The position numbers were made by a program, and so were the translations under genes. Positions 16,259 through 27,200 of a stretch of 62,716 bases of DNA are shown here, piece by piece. Source of the stretch: Acidobacteriota bacterium (lineage in GTDB: Bacteria > Acidobacteriota > Holophagae > Acanthopleuribacterales > Acanthopleuribacteraceae). The notes beneath the pieces are model-generated. The model had not been told where the DNA came from and made no database searches. It was given only the letters and a program-made list of their open reading frames with translations. The stretch spans positions 1-62,716 of the forward strand of contig JASJCB010000022.1 of the NCBI GenBank assembly GCA_030066195.1, written 5' to 3'. Each line of letters begins with the position of its first letter. Position 1 is the first letter of the stretch.

Positions 16259-16412
16259 GCTTCCTCCACGGACTCAAGATGCGGCCGGTTTCCGGCACCG
16301 GTCAAACGCGGCATTGTAGCTCAATTTGCGCCCCGAGGAAAGCTGAACCCGGTCGAACCCGGAATCCCTCCGTGTTCCGTCTACCGCCGATTCCTAAAAT
16401 TCGAGGTTTCCC

Positions 16413-19214
16413 ATGTCCTATAAAGAACCGGCCTACCAAACCAGTGCCATCTTCGGCAAAAAGATCCAGTGGCAGCATCTCCAATCCGAGGATTGGGAAC
16501 ATCTTCACCTTCCCGGTCATCTTGCCGACCAGGTCTTTCGCATTTTGATCGCTCAGTCCAATACCGCTCGTTTCTTCGAGATCAGCGTTTCCGAGCAATG
16601 TCCCAAGGAAACCTATACTCATCTGGCGCGAGGCATCCGCCGCCTGGGTCATGAAATGGCGGTGATCAATGTCATCCATAACCGCAACGCCGGCGGCCAC
16701 CTGATCTTTTGGCGTAAGGGTTCTCCCGTAACCTTCCACCACTTGGACCTTGAGTTCACCTCACCAAGCTCATTGGATACCGAGGTGATGCGTTGCCTTT
16801 CCACGCCGACCCCCTCCAACTTGGAAACCATGTACCGTTTGTTGGATGGGAAACGGATTCAAGAAAGCCTCTTCCGCACCCTTCGGTCCCAGCTCGATCT
16901 CATCGATGCAAAGGACGAAGAGACCTGGCTCACTCTGGTAGACCTGGTATTGAAGTTGGTTTTCCTGATCTTCGTGCAGCGCAAGGGCTGGTTAAACTTC
17001 GACCAAACCTATTTGGAAAACAGGATGCGGGCTTGCCACGGCCGCTCCATGTCGATCGTGCACTGTTTGTTCAGGCCTCTGTTTGCGCGCCTGGAAGGGT
17101 TTCGCGAGTCTGAACCCGTGGAACTGGGCGTGTTGCCGCGGCTGGGCGGTGGCCTTTTCCGCTTTCAGCCCGAACGATTGCCCAAGATCGAAAACACCTG
17201 GTGCATGACCCTTTACGAGACATTGGTCTCCCAATTTTCCTTCTCGCTTTTTGAGGCGCGGGACGACCGTGCTATCGTGGGGGTCAGCCCTGAGGTTTTG
17301 GGGCATGTCTTCGAAAACCTGTTGCGCGGCAAGAGCCGTAAGAAGCAAGGCGTCTATTACACGCCCGCCCATGTGGCCGAAAAGCAAGTCAATGAAGCCT
17401 TTCGCATCAACCTGGGCGCCCAAACGCGACCGGATGTCGCCCGCTTGCGTCGCATGCGCATCCTGGATCCCAGTTGCGGCAGCGGTACTTATTTGGTGGC
17501 CGCCTTCCAAACTCTGCTGAAGTATCGACTGGCTCAAACACCCGTTCACGAGCGCTATAACGGCAAACTTTATGAACTGAAACGGCAAATCGTCCAGGAA
17601 AACCTCTACGGCATCGACATCAACCCCATGGCCGTTCGCCTGACCGAGGTGCGCCTGTGGCTGAATATGATCCAAGACCTGGAGATCGACCACCCCGAGG
17701 CCGCGCCCCCTCTCCCCAACCTGCAACATCACCTGCGGCCCGGCGATTTTCTGGCCCGTTTCGAGCCTCAATACGACAGTAGACTGGTTCGATGGCAGAA
17801 GCATGAACAACTCAAACGGCTTCGCCAAAAATTTCCGGAATCGCCTCCCGGTCATCGCACCATTTTGCTAAGGCACATCTATCGGTTGGAGCGTGAACTA
17901 TTCGATTACCTGCTTGCCGAGGAATCCAAGGATCGTTGTAAACTTGTGCGCGCCGCCCTTGCTCAAAAACCCCTGCCCGGTTTCGAGCAAGCACTGCCTG
18001 AACCTGACAAAGCCCCGTCGGATCACGGGGTCATGCTGCATGCTGTCTTCAGCGACGTTATACTTACCGGCGGCTTCGATCTGATCGTGGGTAATCCGCC
18101 GTGGTTGCGGGGCAATCTGATCTCTCCGGCTCAAAAGCAACGCTTCCGCCGACTGGGGCAGGTGCCCAAGGGACTCCGCCTGGGTGGTCAAATGGACCTC
18201 AGCCTGTATTTCGTCGCGGCCGTATTGCGGTTATTGAAACCGGGAGGCCATCTGGGATTTCTGCTTCCCGGAAAGTTATTGCAAGCTCAGTATGCCGCCG
18301 GTTTACGCCAATTTCTGGCGACACGCTTCCGCATCGACTACCTGTATGACTATGGAATCGATGACAAACTCCTCTTCAAGGCCGACACCTTCCCGCTGGC
18401 GTTGGGTCTTACCCGTGCGTTGCCTTCATCAAGGCATCGGGTCAAAATAGAACGGCACGGCCGGGATTTCATGCGCGGCCATACCCTTCATCAACACGAC
18501 CTGAGCAATGCCTCGGGTGCATGGACCCTGGAAATCGATGACCGCGGCCCCCATCGAGATTGGCCGAAATTGAAGGACGGATTCTTCCGCATTCAAAAGG
18601 GACTGATGACCAATGGGAAGCAGCACTTCGTCTTTTCCAGGAAACCGGATTTCTTGCCGCCTGCTCATCTACGTCCGCTCTTGAGGGGTAGGGACATCCA
18701 GACTGACTCGGTCATTCCCGGTAACTGGGTCTACTGGCCCTTTGGATCCGGGCCGGATTGGTATAACCAGCTGTTTCCGGAGGAGTACAGTTGGTTGAAG
18801 GCAACCGGAAAGTTGCGGCTGTCCCCTGCGCGGCTGCCCTACACCTACCGAAGGACGGCTCCCTGGTTGGTGATTTGGAAGTACCTGGCGTCCTCATGGC
18901 AAGCTGCCCTGGTTTGCAACCAAGGCTGGATCCCGGATCAGACCACCTATTACGTGGAGTTCACCGATTATGAAACGGCGTACCGCTATTTCGTCTATTT
19001 CAACTCCAAAGAGGCCGACCGACAACTAACTCGTATCGCTGAGCGCGGCAAAACCAAATGTTTCTTCTTCTACAAACATACCTGTGGAGAGCTTGCGCTT
19101 CCGCCTGATCTTATGACTCGTCACCTGGATATTCCCCAACCCGCGGATGTTTTCACTCCCGGTCAGGGTCGGCGGGCTTCGGAGATGGCAGGTTGGGAAG
19201 GTAAGCCGGAATAG
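16413..19214 (+). CDS. Eco57I-type N6-adenine DNA methyltransferase
   Basis: This 933-aa protein has a gamma-class adenine methyltransferase core. It shows GVYYTPAHVAEKQV (about 315), SAM-binding motif I LDPSCGSGTYLVAAF (about 350), YGIDINPMAVRLTEVRLWL and the catalytic NPPWLRG (about 559). The N-terminal about 300 residues are unrecognised and show no clear PD-(D/E)xK nuclease motif. The C-terminal about 250 residues (rich in Trp/Tyr, RPLLRGRDIQ) probably form the target-recognition domain. The size suits type IIG restriction-methylation enzymes, but a fused nuclease cannot be confirmed. GAGG lies 7 nt before ATG 16413. The stop is 14 bp before an unknown gene and an Rpn-type nuclease gene follows, suggesting a three-gene DNA-targeting cassette. 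Confidence 0.85.
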   Translation: MSYKEPAYQTSAIFGKKIQWQHLQSEDWEHLHLPGHLADQVFRILIAQSNTARFFEISVSEQCPKETYTHLARGIRRLGHEMAVINVIHNRNAGGHLIFWRKGSPVTFHHLDLEFTSPSSLDTEVMRCLSTPTPSNLETMYRLLDGKRIQESLFRTLRSQLDLIDAKDEETWLTLVDLVLKLVFLIFVQRKGWLNFDQTYLENRMRACHGRSMSIVHCLFRPLFARLEGFRESEPVELGVLPRLGGGLFRFQPERLPKIENTWCMTLYETLVSQFSFSLFEARDDRAIVGVSPEVLGHVFENLLRGKSRKKQGVYYTPAHVAEKQVNEAFRINLGAQTRPDVARLRRMRILDPSCGSGTYLVAAFQTLLKYRLAQTPVHERYNGKLYELKRQIVQENLYGIDINPMAVRLTEVRLWLNMIQDLEIDHPEAAPPLPNLQHHLRPGDFLARFEPQYDSRLVRWQKHEQLKRLRQKFPESPPGHRTILLRHIYRLERELFDYLLAEESKDRCKLVRAALAQKPLPGFEQALPEPDKAPSDHGVMLHAVFSDVILTGGFDLIVGNPPWLRGNLISPAQKQRFRRLGQVPKGLRLGGQMDLSLYFVAAVLRLLKPGGHLGFLLPGKLLQAQYAAGLRQFLATRFRIDYLYDYGIDDKLLFKADTFPLALGLTRALPSSRHRVKIERHGRDFMRGHTLHQHDLSNASGAWTLEIDDRGPHRDWPKLKDGFFRIQKGLMTNGKQHFVFSRKPDFLPPAHLRPLLRGRDIQTDSVIPGNWVYWPFGSGPDWYNQLFPEEYSWLKATGKLRLSPARLPYTYRRTAPWLVIWKYLASSWQAALVCNQGWIPDQTTYYVEFTDYETAYRYFVYFNSKEADRQLTRIAERGKTKCFFFYKHTCGELALPPDLMTRHLDIPQPADVFTPGQGRRASEMAGWEGKPE

Positions 19215-19228
19215 GCGAGGAGGAAGTT

Positions 19229-20371
19229 GTGCTTGATCCACTTCGACAAAGATTACTGCTCTACCGCTTCGCCGTGGTGCAATTGGACCCGCACCTGATC
19301 TTGGAACCTGAGGATTGGCAATTGAACCGCCTACAATACCTTCCCGGTCCTTATGAACGGCACTACTGGGATCAGGTGTTGGGTCGCTGTGAATCTTTCC
19401 GGACATTAAGCAACGACCCTGTCATCTCGCCTTCTCTGAGCGTGTTGGCCAAGGTGCGCGCGGAAAGGCCGGATCGACCGTTGATCTTTTGTCGAACGGC
19501 CTTCGAGCCAACCGTGAGTCGTCACAGTACGCATCATTTGCCGCGCCCCGCCGATCCGGTGACCGGAATGTTGCAGTCCGGCGATCCCTGGTTGCCGCTA
19601 TACCGAGTTGCGCTACGAGAGCAAGCTCCCCTGCCCCACATAAAAGCCTATCATCCATCTCGTCCACACCCTCTGGCCCGGATTCACCGGGCCTTCCAAC
19701 AATACGACCCACACGCCCTGCTGACCCTGCGGGAGGATGGTCAAAGCCAGGCGCAGAGCCACCTCTTTTATAGACCTGTGGGGCCGTTTCTGCTGCCGGG
19801 AGAATTGATGCGGCTGAGGCACCTGCACGATCATGCCTTTAGAAAACAATTGAGCGACCTTCGCGGTCGTTATTACATCTTCGCCAATAAAAAGGAGCCG
19901 TTGGACTGGTTCCGAAGAGATTGTAAGCGCCTCTTGCCCGCGCACGTCTTCTGTTGGGACTATCCGGAAGGGCCGGATCCACGCGACCCGTTAACGCATT
20001 TCATCCTGGTCCCGGATGCCGCGATCCGATTTGCCGTGCTCAATCCCAAGATCCATGGGTTCTCCCTGGACGGTGACGGTCATCGAGACCTCTATCGACT
20101 GGTTCGTTGGCCCGCCGTCGGCGACCCGGACTGGTTTTCAGACGGACAAGCGGAAGCAAGAGCCGAATACCGGGTGAGAGGAGAGGTCTTGACCTTTCAT
20201 AGAAACGGCAGGGGTTGGTTTTGCCAGAGAAGCCCGGAAGCGGCGAGAGATAAGAGCGTGGAATTTCAACAGCGCTTGAATGCGCTCAAGCTGTTGACGG
20301 CGCCGAAACAACCGAAGCCGAAACTATGGCGACGAGGTATCCCCACGGGCAAACATCACTCTGAGAAGTAA
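19229..20371 (+). CDS. Unknown protein in methyltransferase cassette
   Basis: This 380-aa protein starts at GTG 19229, with GAGGAGG at 19217-19223. It is rich in Pro, Arg, His, Trp and Tyr and shows no signal peptide, membrane segment or recognisable enzyme motif. Stretches such as RRDCKRLLPAHVFCWDYPEG and DPLTHFILVPDAAIRFAVLN could be part of an alpha/beta fold. It lies 14 bp after the methyltransferase stop and 18 bp before the Rpn gene, so all three are probably one transcript. Possible roles are specificity subunit, nuclease partner or inhibitor of the methyltransferase; none can be chosen from the sequence. The function is unknown. Confidence 0.72.
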   Translation: MLDPLRQRLLLYRFAVVQLDPHLILEPEDWQLNRLQYLPGPYERHYWDQVLGRCESFRTLSNDPVISPSLSVLAKVRAERPDRPLIFCRTAFEPTVSRHSTHHLPRPADPVTGMLQSGDPWLPLYRVALREQAPLPHIKAYHPSRPHPLARIHRAFQQYDPHALLTLREDGQSQAQSHLFYRPVGPFLLPGELMRLRHLHDHAFRKQLSDLRGRYYIFANKKEPLDWFRRDCKRLLPAHVFCWDYPEGPDPRDPLTHFILVPDAAIRFAVLNPKIHGFSLDGDGHRDLYRLVRWPAVGDPDWFSDGQAEARAEYRVRGEVLTFHRNGRGWFCQRSPEAARDKSVEFQQRLNALKLLTAPKQPKPKLWRRGIPTGKHHSEK

Positions 20372-20389
20372 GCTGCAAGGAGACTCGCT

Positions 20390-21205
20390 ATGTCTGCCGA
20401 CGACAGTTGTCGTCCCCCGCGTAAGATCGACCCTTGTGTCGATTATGCGTTTATTCGAATTATGTCCGATCCCGAGATCCTGCTGGATTTCATTTCCCGG
20501 GTCTTTGAAGAGCAAGAGGTGGAGGTCAGCGAAGTTACCATTCAAAACAGGGACATCGCTGAGGACAAACTTTCGATTGCGGATGTTCAGGCAATCGATG
20601 ATCAGGGAAGGATCGTCCAAATAGAGATTCAGCTAATCGTGGACCGGTTCTTACGACCGCGGATTCTCTTCACCTGGGCGCTCAATTACACCAAGAGCAT
20701 CACCAAAGGAATGGAGTATGCAGAGTTGAAACCAACCTTTTCGATCTGGGTTTTGGGCGAAAAGATGGTGGACGATGACCATCCTCATCATCACTTTTCA
20801 CTTTACGACAAGAAACGCGATGTGACCTTGACCGACCATTTGGGAATCCATACATTGGAATTGCCAAAGTGTCCACCGAGGCGTAGAATCGAAACAGGCT
20901 TGGACCGTTGGATCTACTTCTTGGAACACGGCAGGGAGTTCGATCCCTGGAATCCGCCTGAGGTGTTGAAAACCACCGTGATGCAAAAGGTGTTCAAAGT
21001 GCTTCAAGAAATCAGTCAGGAAGAAAAAGATTACCTGAACTACCGCCGTCGCTTGGATGTCCAAATGTTGACCGGCTCCCGGCAAAAACACGAAAGACAA
21101 CTACAGGAAAAGCTCAAGATTGCGGAACAACGGAACGCGGAGTTGATGGAAGCTTTGCGCAAGAATGCAGATGAATTGCCCGACGAAATTTTAAAGCTCT
21201 TATGA
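20390..21205 (+). CDS. Rpn/PD-(D/E)xK family nuclease (putative transposase-like)
   Basis: This 271-aa protein matches the Rpn (recombination-promoting nuclease, formerly transposase_31) and PDDEXK transposase families: an N-terminal DYAFIRIMSDPEILLDFI block, then DVQAIDDQGRIVQIEIQ, which contains the acidic residues and the ExQ that correspond to the PD-(D/E)xK metal site. LFTWALNYTKSITKGMEY follows, and a helical Glu/Lys-rich C-terminal tail closes with LKLL. Rpn proteins are Ca2+/Mg2+-dependent endonucleases that stimulate recA-independent recombination; several act in phage defence. Here it is the third gene of the methyltransferase cassette, with AAGGAG upstream of ATG 20390. It could equally be an independent cargo gene. 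Confidence 0.82.
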   Translation: MSADDSCRPPRKIDPCVDYAFIRIMSDPEILLDFISRVFEEQEVEVSEVTIQNRDIAEDKLSIADVQAIDDQGRIVQIEIQLIVDRFLRPRILFTWALNYTKSITKGMEYAELKPTFSIWVLGEKMVDDDHPHHHFSLYDKKRDVTLTDHLGIHTLELPKCPPRRRIETGLDRWIYFLEHGREFDPWNPPEVLKTTVMQKVFKVLQEISQEEKDYLNYRRRLDVQMLTGSRQKHERQLQEKLKIAEQRNAELMEALRKNADELPDEILKLL

Positions 21206-21271
21206 CAAAGAGATACAACCGGGTCGATGCTATTTCCGGATGTGCTCCAACTCCGGTCTACGGTTCGTCGG

Positions 21272-24200
21272 TCAGGGACTTTCCAAGTTCTCTTTGATTT
21301 CAATGCCGGTCAGCGGTAACTTGATGGTGAACTCGGTGAATTCGTCGACCTCCGAGGAAACATTCAATTCCCCGCCGTGTTCCTGGACCACGATGTCGTA
21401 ACACAAGGCCAGGCCCATACCTATATTTCCCTGCCCCGAGGGTTTGGTCGTAAACAGGGGCTCGAAGATGTGCGACCTGTATTCCGGCGCAATCCCGGTA
21501 CCATTGTCACGCACCCGAATGGCAAGATGATCTCCGTTTCGGGTGGTCGATACTTTGACGATTCCCTGATGCTCGGGCTGATGGTCGGAACGTGTTTTCA
21601 CCGCATCCAAGGCATTATTGACCAGGTTGATGATGACACGACCAAGGTCGTGGGGAATCACTCTCAATCTACCCGACCGCTCGTCCAAATACCTTTGGAT
21701 CAAAGCCTGACTGTCGCGTTTGCCTTTTTCGGCCAGTTCCGTGTACTCGCTCACCAAGGCGTTGATATCGATCTCTTGTGGTTTACCGGAGCTACCGCCC
21801 GCCAGTTGGTTGATACTTTGCACGATCAGCCCGGCGCGTTTCCCATGTTTGTTGATGATCGCGGTGTTGTTTTCCAAATCTCCCAAGATGGCCAGGATCT
21901 CTTCACGGTCCTCATCGGCCAAGCGATCGGCCGATGCGAGCAGGGGTTCGCGTAATTCAGTGACCAACTCTACACAAATGGATGCCATGTTTTGGATGAA
22001 ATTAAGCGGATTGCGAATCTCGTGCGCAACGCCCGCGGCCATTGTACCCAACGAGGCCATTTTCTCCTGGATAATCAGGCGCTCCTGGGCAAGTAAAATC
22101 TCCTTATTCACCTTCTCCAACTCGCGGTTCTTCTCGTCAAGTTCTTTACGGCGTCGGATTTCGTTTTCCTCCAACCGTTTGCGTTCCGTGATATCCAGGT
22201 AGATCCCCAATACCCCCGTTACCTCACCCGCTTGGTTGCGCAACGGTACCTTGCTGGTAAGCAGGGTGATCTTGTGATCGGCGGACGTTCTGTTTTCCTC
22301 TTTGTTCAGCAGGGGTTTGCCGGCGTTGATGACTTCACGGTCCAAGACTTGAAAAGCCCGGGCAACATCTTCGCGGTCATACATATCGAAGTCGGTCTTT
22401 CCAATTACATCAGCTGGTTTTCCCTCTTTCAAAGCTTCTCTGGCAAAATTGGCGTTGCAGCCCTGGTAGACCGAATTGAGGTCTTTCCAGAAAATGGAAA
22501 TGGGAATGTGGTCGATGACGCTGCTCAACAACTGGTTGGCCTTATGTAAGTCGGACGTCCGCGTGACCACTCGCTCCTCCAACTCCTCGCGAGCTTTCTT
22601 CAGTTCCTCCTCTACCTTCTTCAACTGAGTTATATCTACCGAGATACTGCCCAAAATTGGAGATTTTCCGGCGCGTGGAATGGGGAACTTGGTGGTCAGG
22701 TAATAGCTGGCCTTTCCGTCCAGTGAGATCATATCTTCGACCATTTCCAACACCTTGCCCGAGCGCAGAACTACATCGTCGGACTCTACAACGCTTCGAG
22801 CCTCTTCAGGTGTGGTCAACTCGAAAACCGATTTCCCGATCAATCGGTTGCGATTGGTCCCATAGAGGCGATCGAAGGCCTCGTTCAGATAGAGGAAACG
22901 ATGGTTCTCGTCTTTCATGAAAGCAAATCCGGGCAGGTGCTTCATGAATAAGGAGAACCGTTCCTCACTTTCATCCAGGGCAATCTCGGCCTTCTTACGG
23001 TTGGCCACCTGATGGGTCAAATCGTCGTGCAGGAAGGCATTTTCCAGAGAGATGGAGGCTTGCGACAACAGAACCCGCATCACCTCACGCCGCTCACCGG
23101 TGAAGGCGTTGGTAACCATATCGTTTTCCAGATAGAGAACTCCGGTAAAGTGTTTCCGCGGTGGAAGAGCCAGGCAAAAGATGGATTTCGGCGCATGCAT
23201 ACGTACATAGGGATCGTTGGCGAACATGGGGTTGGTACGGGCATCGCCCAGGGTAAGGGTCTTGCCGGTACGCATAACATAACGAATCAGGGAGACGGGT
23301 ACCGGGGCCTGATCATCCAAAAGTTGGTCGTGACGCCTTCCCACGATTTTACCGTCTTCCACGGCGCCGAAAGCCGCGATTTCCGGCGGGCCGTTGCGCT
23401 CCAGAATCAGAAAGCTACGCCGCGCCCCGGCGTTTTCCACCAGAATTTGCATCATGTTTCCGAGCAGTGTATCCAAATCTACAAACCCCGAAATGGCGCC
23501 GGCGGCTTTGAGAACGCTGATCAAGTCCAGGCTGCTATGGTCCTCGGAGGTCGGCCGGGTCTCCAATCGGGAGGCGAGATGGCCGCTCAGCCACGGATAT
23601 CTTTGTTCCATGCGCGTGACAAGATTGGCAGCGCCCCATCTGCTATAGGCCGCGTGCGCCTCCGCAAAGTGGTGCCTGGCGTAAGCATGTCGCCCCTGCT
23701 CTTCCCAGTATTGTGCAAAACGTAATTGGGCCAGGGCCTGGTCTTGATGGAAACCGTTCTCGGCGGCTAGGGCGACAGCCTTCTCGAAAGCTTCAACAGC
23801 CTCCCAACGTCGCCCTTCTTGACAGGCAACCTCGGCCGTCATGAACTGGTGCAGGTGCGCGTAGTTGGACGGACACTTCGCGGCGCGTTCGGCTAAAATG
23901 TCTTGAGCGCGGGGGATGACTGTCGGATCGATTCCTCTGACCTCGGTATGACCCGAAAGCACGGCATTAAGAAAACCGTCCATAAAATAAACATAGGTTT
24001 GGCCGTAACCCGATCCCAATGAGGCCAGGTGGGGGCGCATGTCGACTACCAGCTTTAAAGCAAGCTCGTAATAGCCGAAGTGCAGCAAGGCAAGGCAACG
24101 AAACCATTCACCCGTGTCCACCCGTGCCTCGAAGGCATCGTCAGACGCCTTCATCAAAAACCCGGGTTTCGCGCCCTTATCGGTAAAAGCGCTCACGGTG

Positions 24201-27200
24201 ACGGCCATACGGCCCAACAGCTTGACGGCCAACTCATTGCCGATGCCTTTTACCTCGTCGAGCGCATTGGCCAATCCGGTTTTCATTTCAGTCAAGTGGA
24301 CACCGCGTTGCAATCGATTGATAAACAAAGCTGTCAGCAAATAACCCGAATACTGGAAATCCCCGCCTTGACAGGCCGCCCGATAACCGTCAACCAATAC
24401 ATCATCCGCCTTGCCAAGGGGTTCTTCCAAACTGAGTACCCAACCGTACATCATGCAGGTCATACCCTTCTGCTCGTTATCCTCAAAGCGATTGGACAGG
24501 GCCATGGCCAGCTTGCCGAGAGCGGCTCCGGTTGTAGAACTGAAGCCGTGATCCATAAGGATGCGGCCGAAGGATACCAGGAAATAACCCGCGTACTTCA
24601 CCAGTCGATATCGGTAGATCAGCTTCACCGCGGAGGCGACCAGACACCACCAGAGCCGGCGGTTCAAAACATAAACGGAGGCTGCAAGAGCAGCCATTAA
24701 GTTCAGCGCCGCACTCAAACGATGGTTCCCGGAAGGCGGGGCGCCCTCCAAGCCGGCAGTGCCGTGTTCTTTGAACAATGAGGCGGCTTCACGAATTTGC
24801 GCCTCGGCGCCGGAGAGATCGTTCAGGCCGGGGAGGAGTATGCCCGTTCGCTCCAGCAATTCCCGGCCCAATTCGTAGGCCCTGGCGTATTGGGAAACCA
24901 GGGTCAGGTGGCGCACCTTTAAGGTCGCTACTTGTAGTTCCTGGACCTCATCGGCGGTATGTGCCGCCAGTTCGTCGCGTATTTCAGCGGCGCCGTCGAT
25001 ATTGCCCAGATGATAGCGCGCCGAAGCCAACTCCATGTGCAGCCGGAAGGCCAGAGCTTGATCTATCTCCCAGGGGTCGGGATAACTGATCGAGCGGATG
25101 CCCTCCTCCAGGTATTCGGCGGCAGTATGCAATGAGTTGCCCAAGGTTTTCAGGGCTGCTTCCAAGTTGAAGCCGGCCTTGAGAATACGTTCTTCCCTGG
25201 AGGTAATCAAATCTCCGGCCCGGTTGAAATGACGCACCAGTTCGTCAACATCCACCACTTTGTGCGCGACAAGATAGCGGCCCAACTTCAGATGACGGGA
25301 GGCACGCTCCTGTGCGGGAATCATGCTGTAAATTACTTCTCGATAGCGCTCATGAACAAAACGAAACCGGATATTGCAGTTACTCTCGCCGGCGAGGCCG
25401 CTTACCGCGGCAATAAAACCTTCATCCAGCGCGGTTTTCAACCGTTGTAAGCAGGTATCCTCGTCAACTCCCGAAATATCCTGAAGCTGGGATAGTGGAA
25501 AAATGCCGCGCATGCAGGCAGCGGGTTTCAGCAGGTCCAGGGTTGTTTTAGGCAGTTTCTCCAATCTGGCGGTCATGAACCCCAAGGCATGATCGCCCGG
25601 ATGCATATCCTTGACGGCTTGTTCCACATATCGCCAGCGGTTTTCCTGACGGTCGAAATACAGATCGCCGTTGTCATACAGCGACGCCATCAGGTTGATG
25701 GTGTGGAAGGGATTGCCACGTGTCTTGGGATAGACGGCCCAGCCCAGTTCAATGCAATCACCTGTAGGCGTATCCAGAATGCCGCTGATCAAGGCAACAG
25801 TCAACTCCGGTGAAAGCGGCTCCATCGGCAAGGTGCGAATTCGGGTTCCGGGTTTACCCTTTTCCCGAGCCAGTTGAATCAATGGATGTTTCGCATCCAG
25901 GCCGACGTCGTTAAAGGAGCCGATGATCATGCAACAACCCAGGTTGGGTTGCCGGGCAATACGCACCAAAAGTCGAAGCGAGGCAGAGTCGGCGCGGTGA
26001 AGATTGTCCAGGAAAAGGGTAAAGGGCCTGTTGTTTTCGGCCATGGCCTCCAGGATTTTGATGAGAAAGGAATCGTTCCACTCAAGAGTACCGCGAATAC
26101 CCGAAAGGCCGCCCAGAAGGTGGCCTAATTCCGGAATGGTGTTAACCGCCATGGCCAGATTGGCGCCTAATCTACGCTGGAACCGTTCGCGCCAGGAAGC
26201 CAATTGGTCTTCGCCCTCGGTCAGCAACAAGGAGATCAGGTTACGCGCGGCAGCAATCAAGCCGCTGTAGGGCGTGTGCCTCCCATCTACGGTATATTTC
26301 CCGGCGGCAAAATAGCCGCGGCGCGCGTAGACATCTTTTTGAAGCTCACGCACCAGAACGGACTTGCCGATGCCGGCCTCCCCGGAAATCAACATGACCA
26401 GCGGGGGCTCGTTGACAGCCCAGGTCTCGGAGGTTTCTTCCAAGGCATTGGTCAGGATGCCGGATTCGGTGGTACGTCCGTAAACTTTCTGGGGAATCCT
26501 CAAACGGCCCGTATTGTCGTGCAAACCCAAGCGAAATTTGTTGATGCCGCTGCCGGCCTGCCATTGCCGCGTGCAATCCTCGAGATCGGCCAAAATGCCT
26601 GTAGTGGTTTGGTAGCGATCCTCAACATCCTTGGCCGTCAGCTTGGCAATGATTTCCCAAATCATTTCCGGAAACTGGTTTTCTTCCAGTTCGGGTCGCC
26701 TGGGCTGAACGGCCAGGTGACAATGAATCAATTCCATGGGTTTGTCGGTCTGAAAGGGAGGTCGGCCCGCCAACAGGAAGTAAAAAGTCGCGCCCAGAGC
26801 ATAGAAATCACTGCGATAGTCCACCAGACGGTTGATGCGCCCTGTCTGCTCCGGTGACAGATAGTGCAAGGTGCCCTCCAGAACGGCATTGAACTCCGCG
26901 GTCTCACGGGACACCCGACAGGCAATACCCATATCGATGATTTTGACCTGGCCCGTGTTGGGATTGATTACGATATTGGTGGGATTGATGTCCTTGTGAA
27001 TATAACCGGCCCGATGAATATCTTCCAGAGCTTTGACCAGACGCACGGCCAGCGCCAAAAACCGATCCGGGTCCAAGCAACCGGTCTCCCTGATCCAATG
27101 ATCCAGGTCGACCGCGCCGAAATCTTCCAGAACCATGACCAGGGTATCGCGTTCATTACGCAAATCCAGGGCCCGCACTACACCTTCGCTCCGGACAGCC

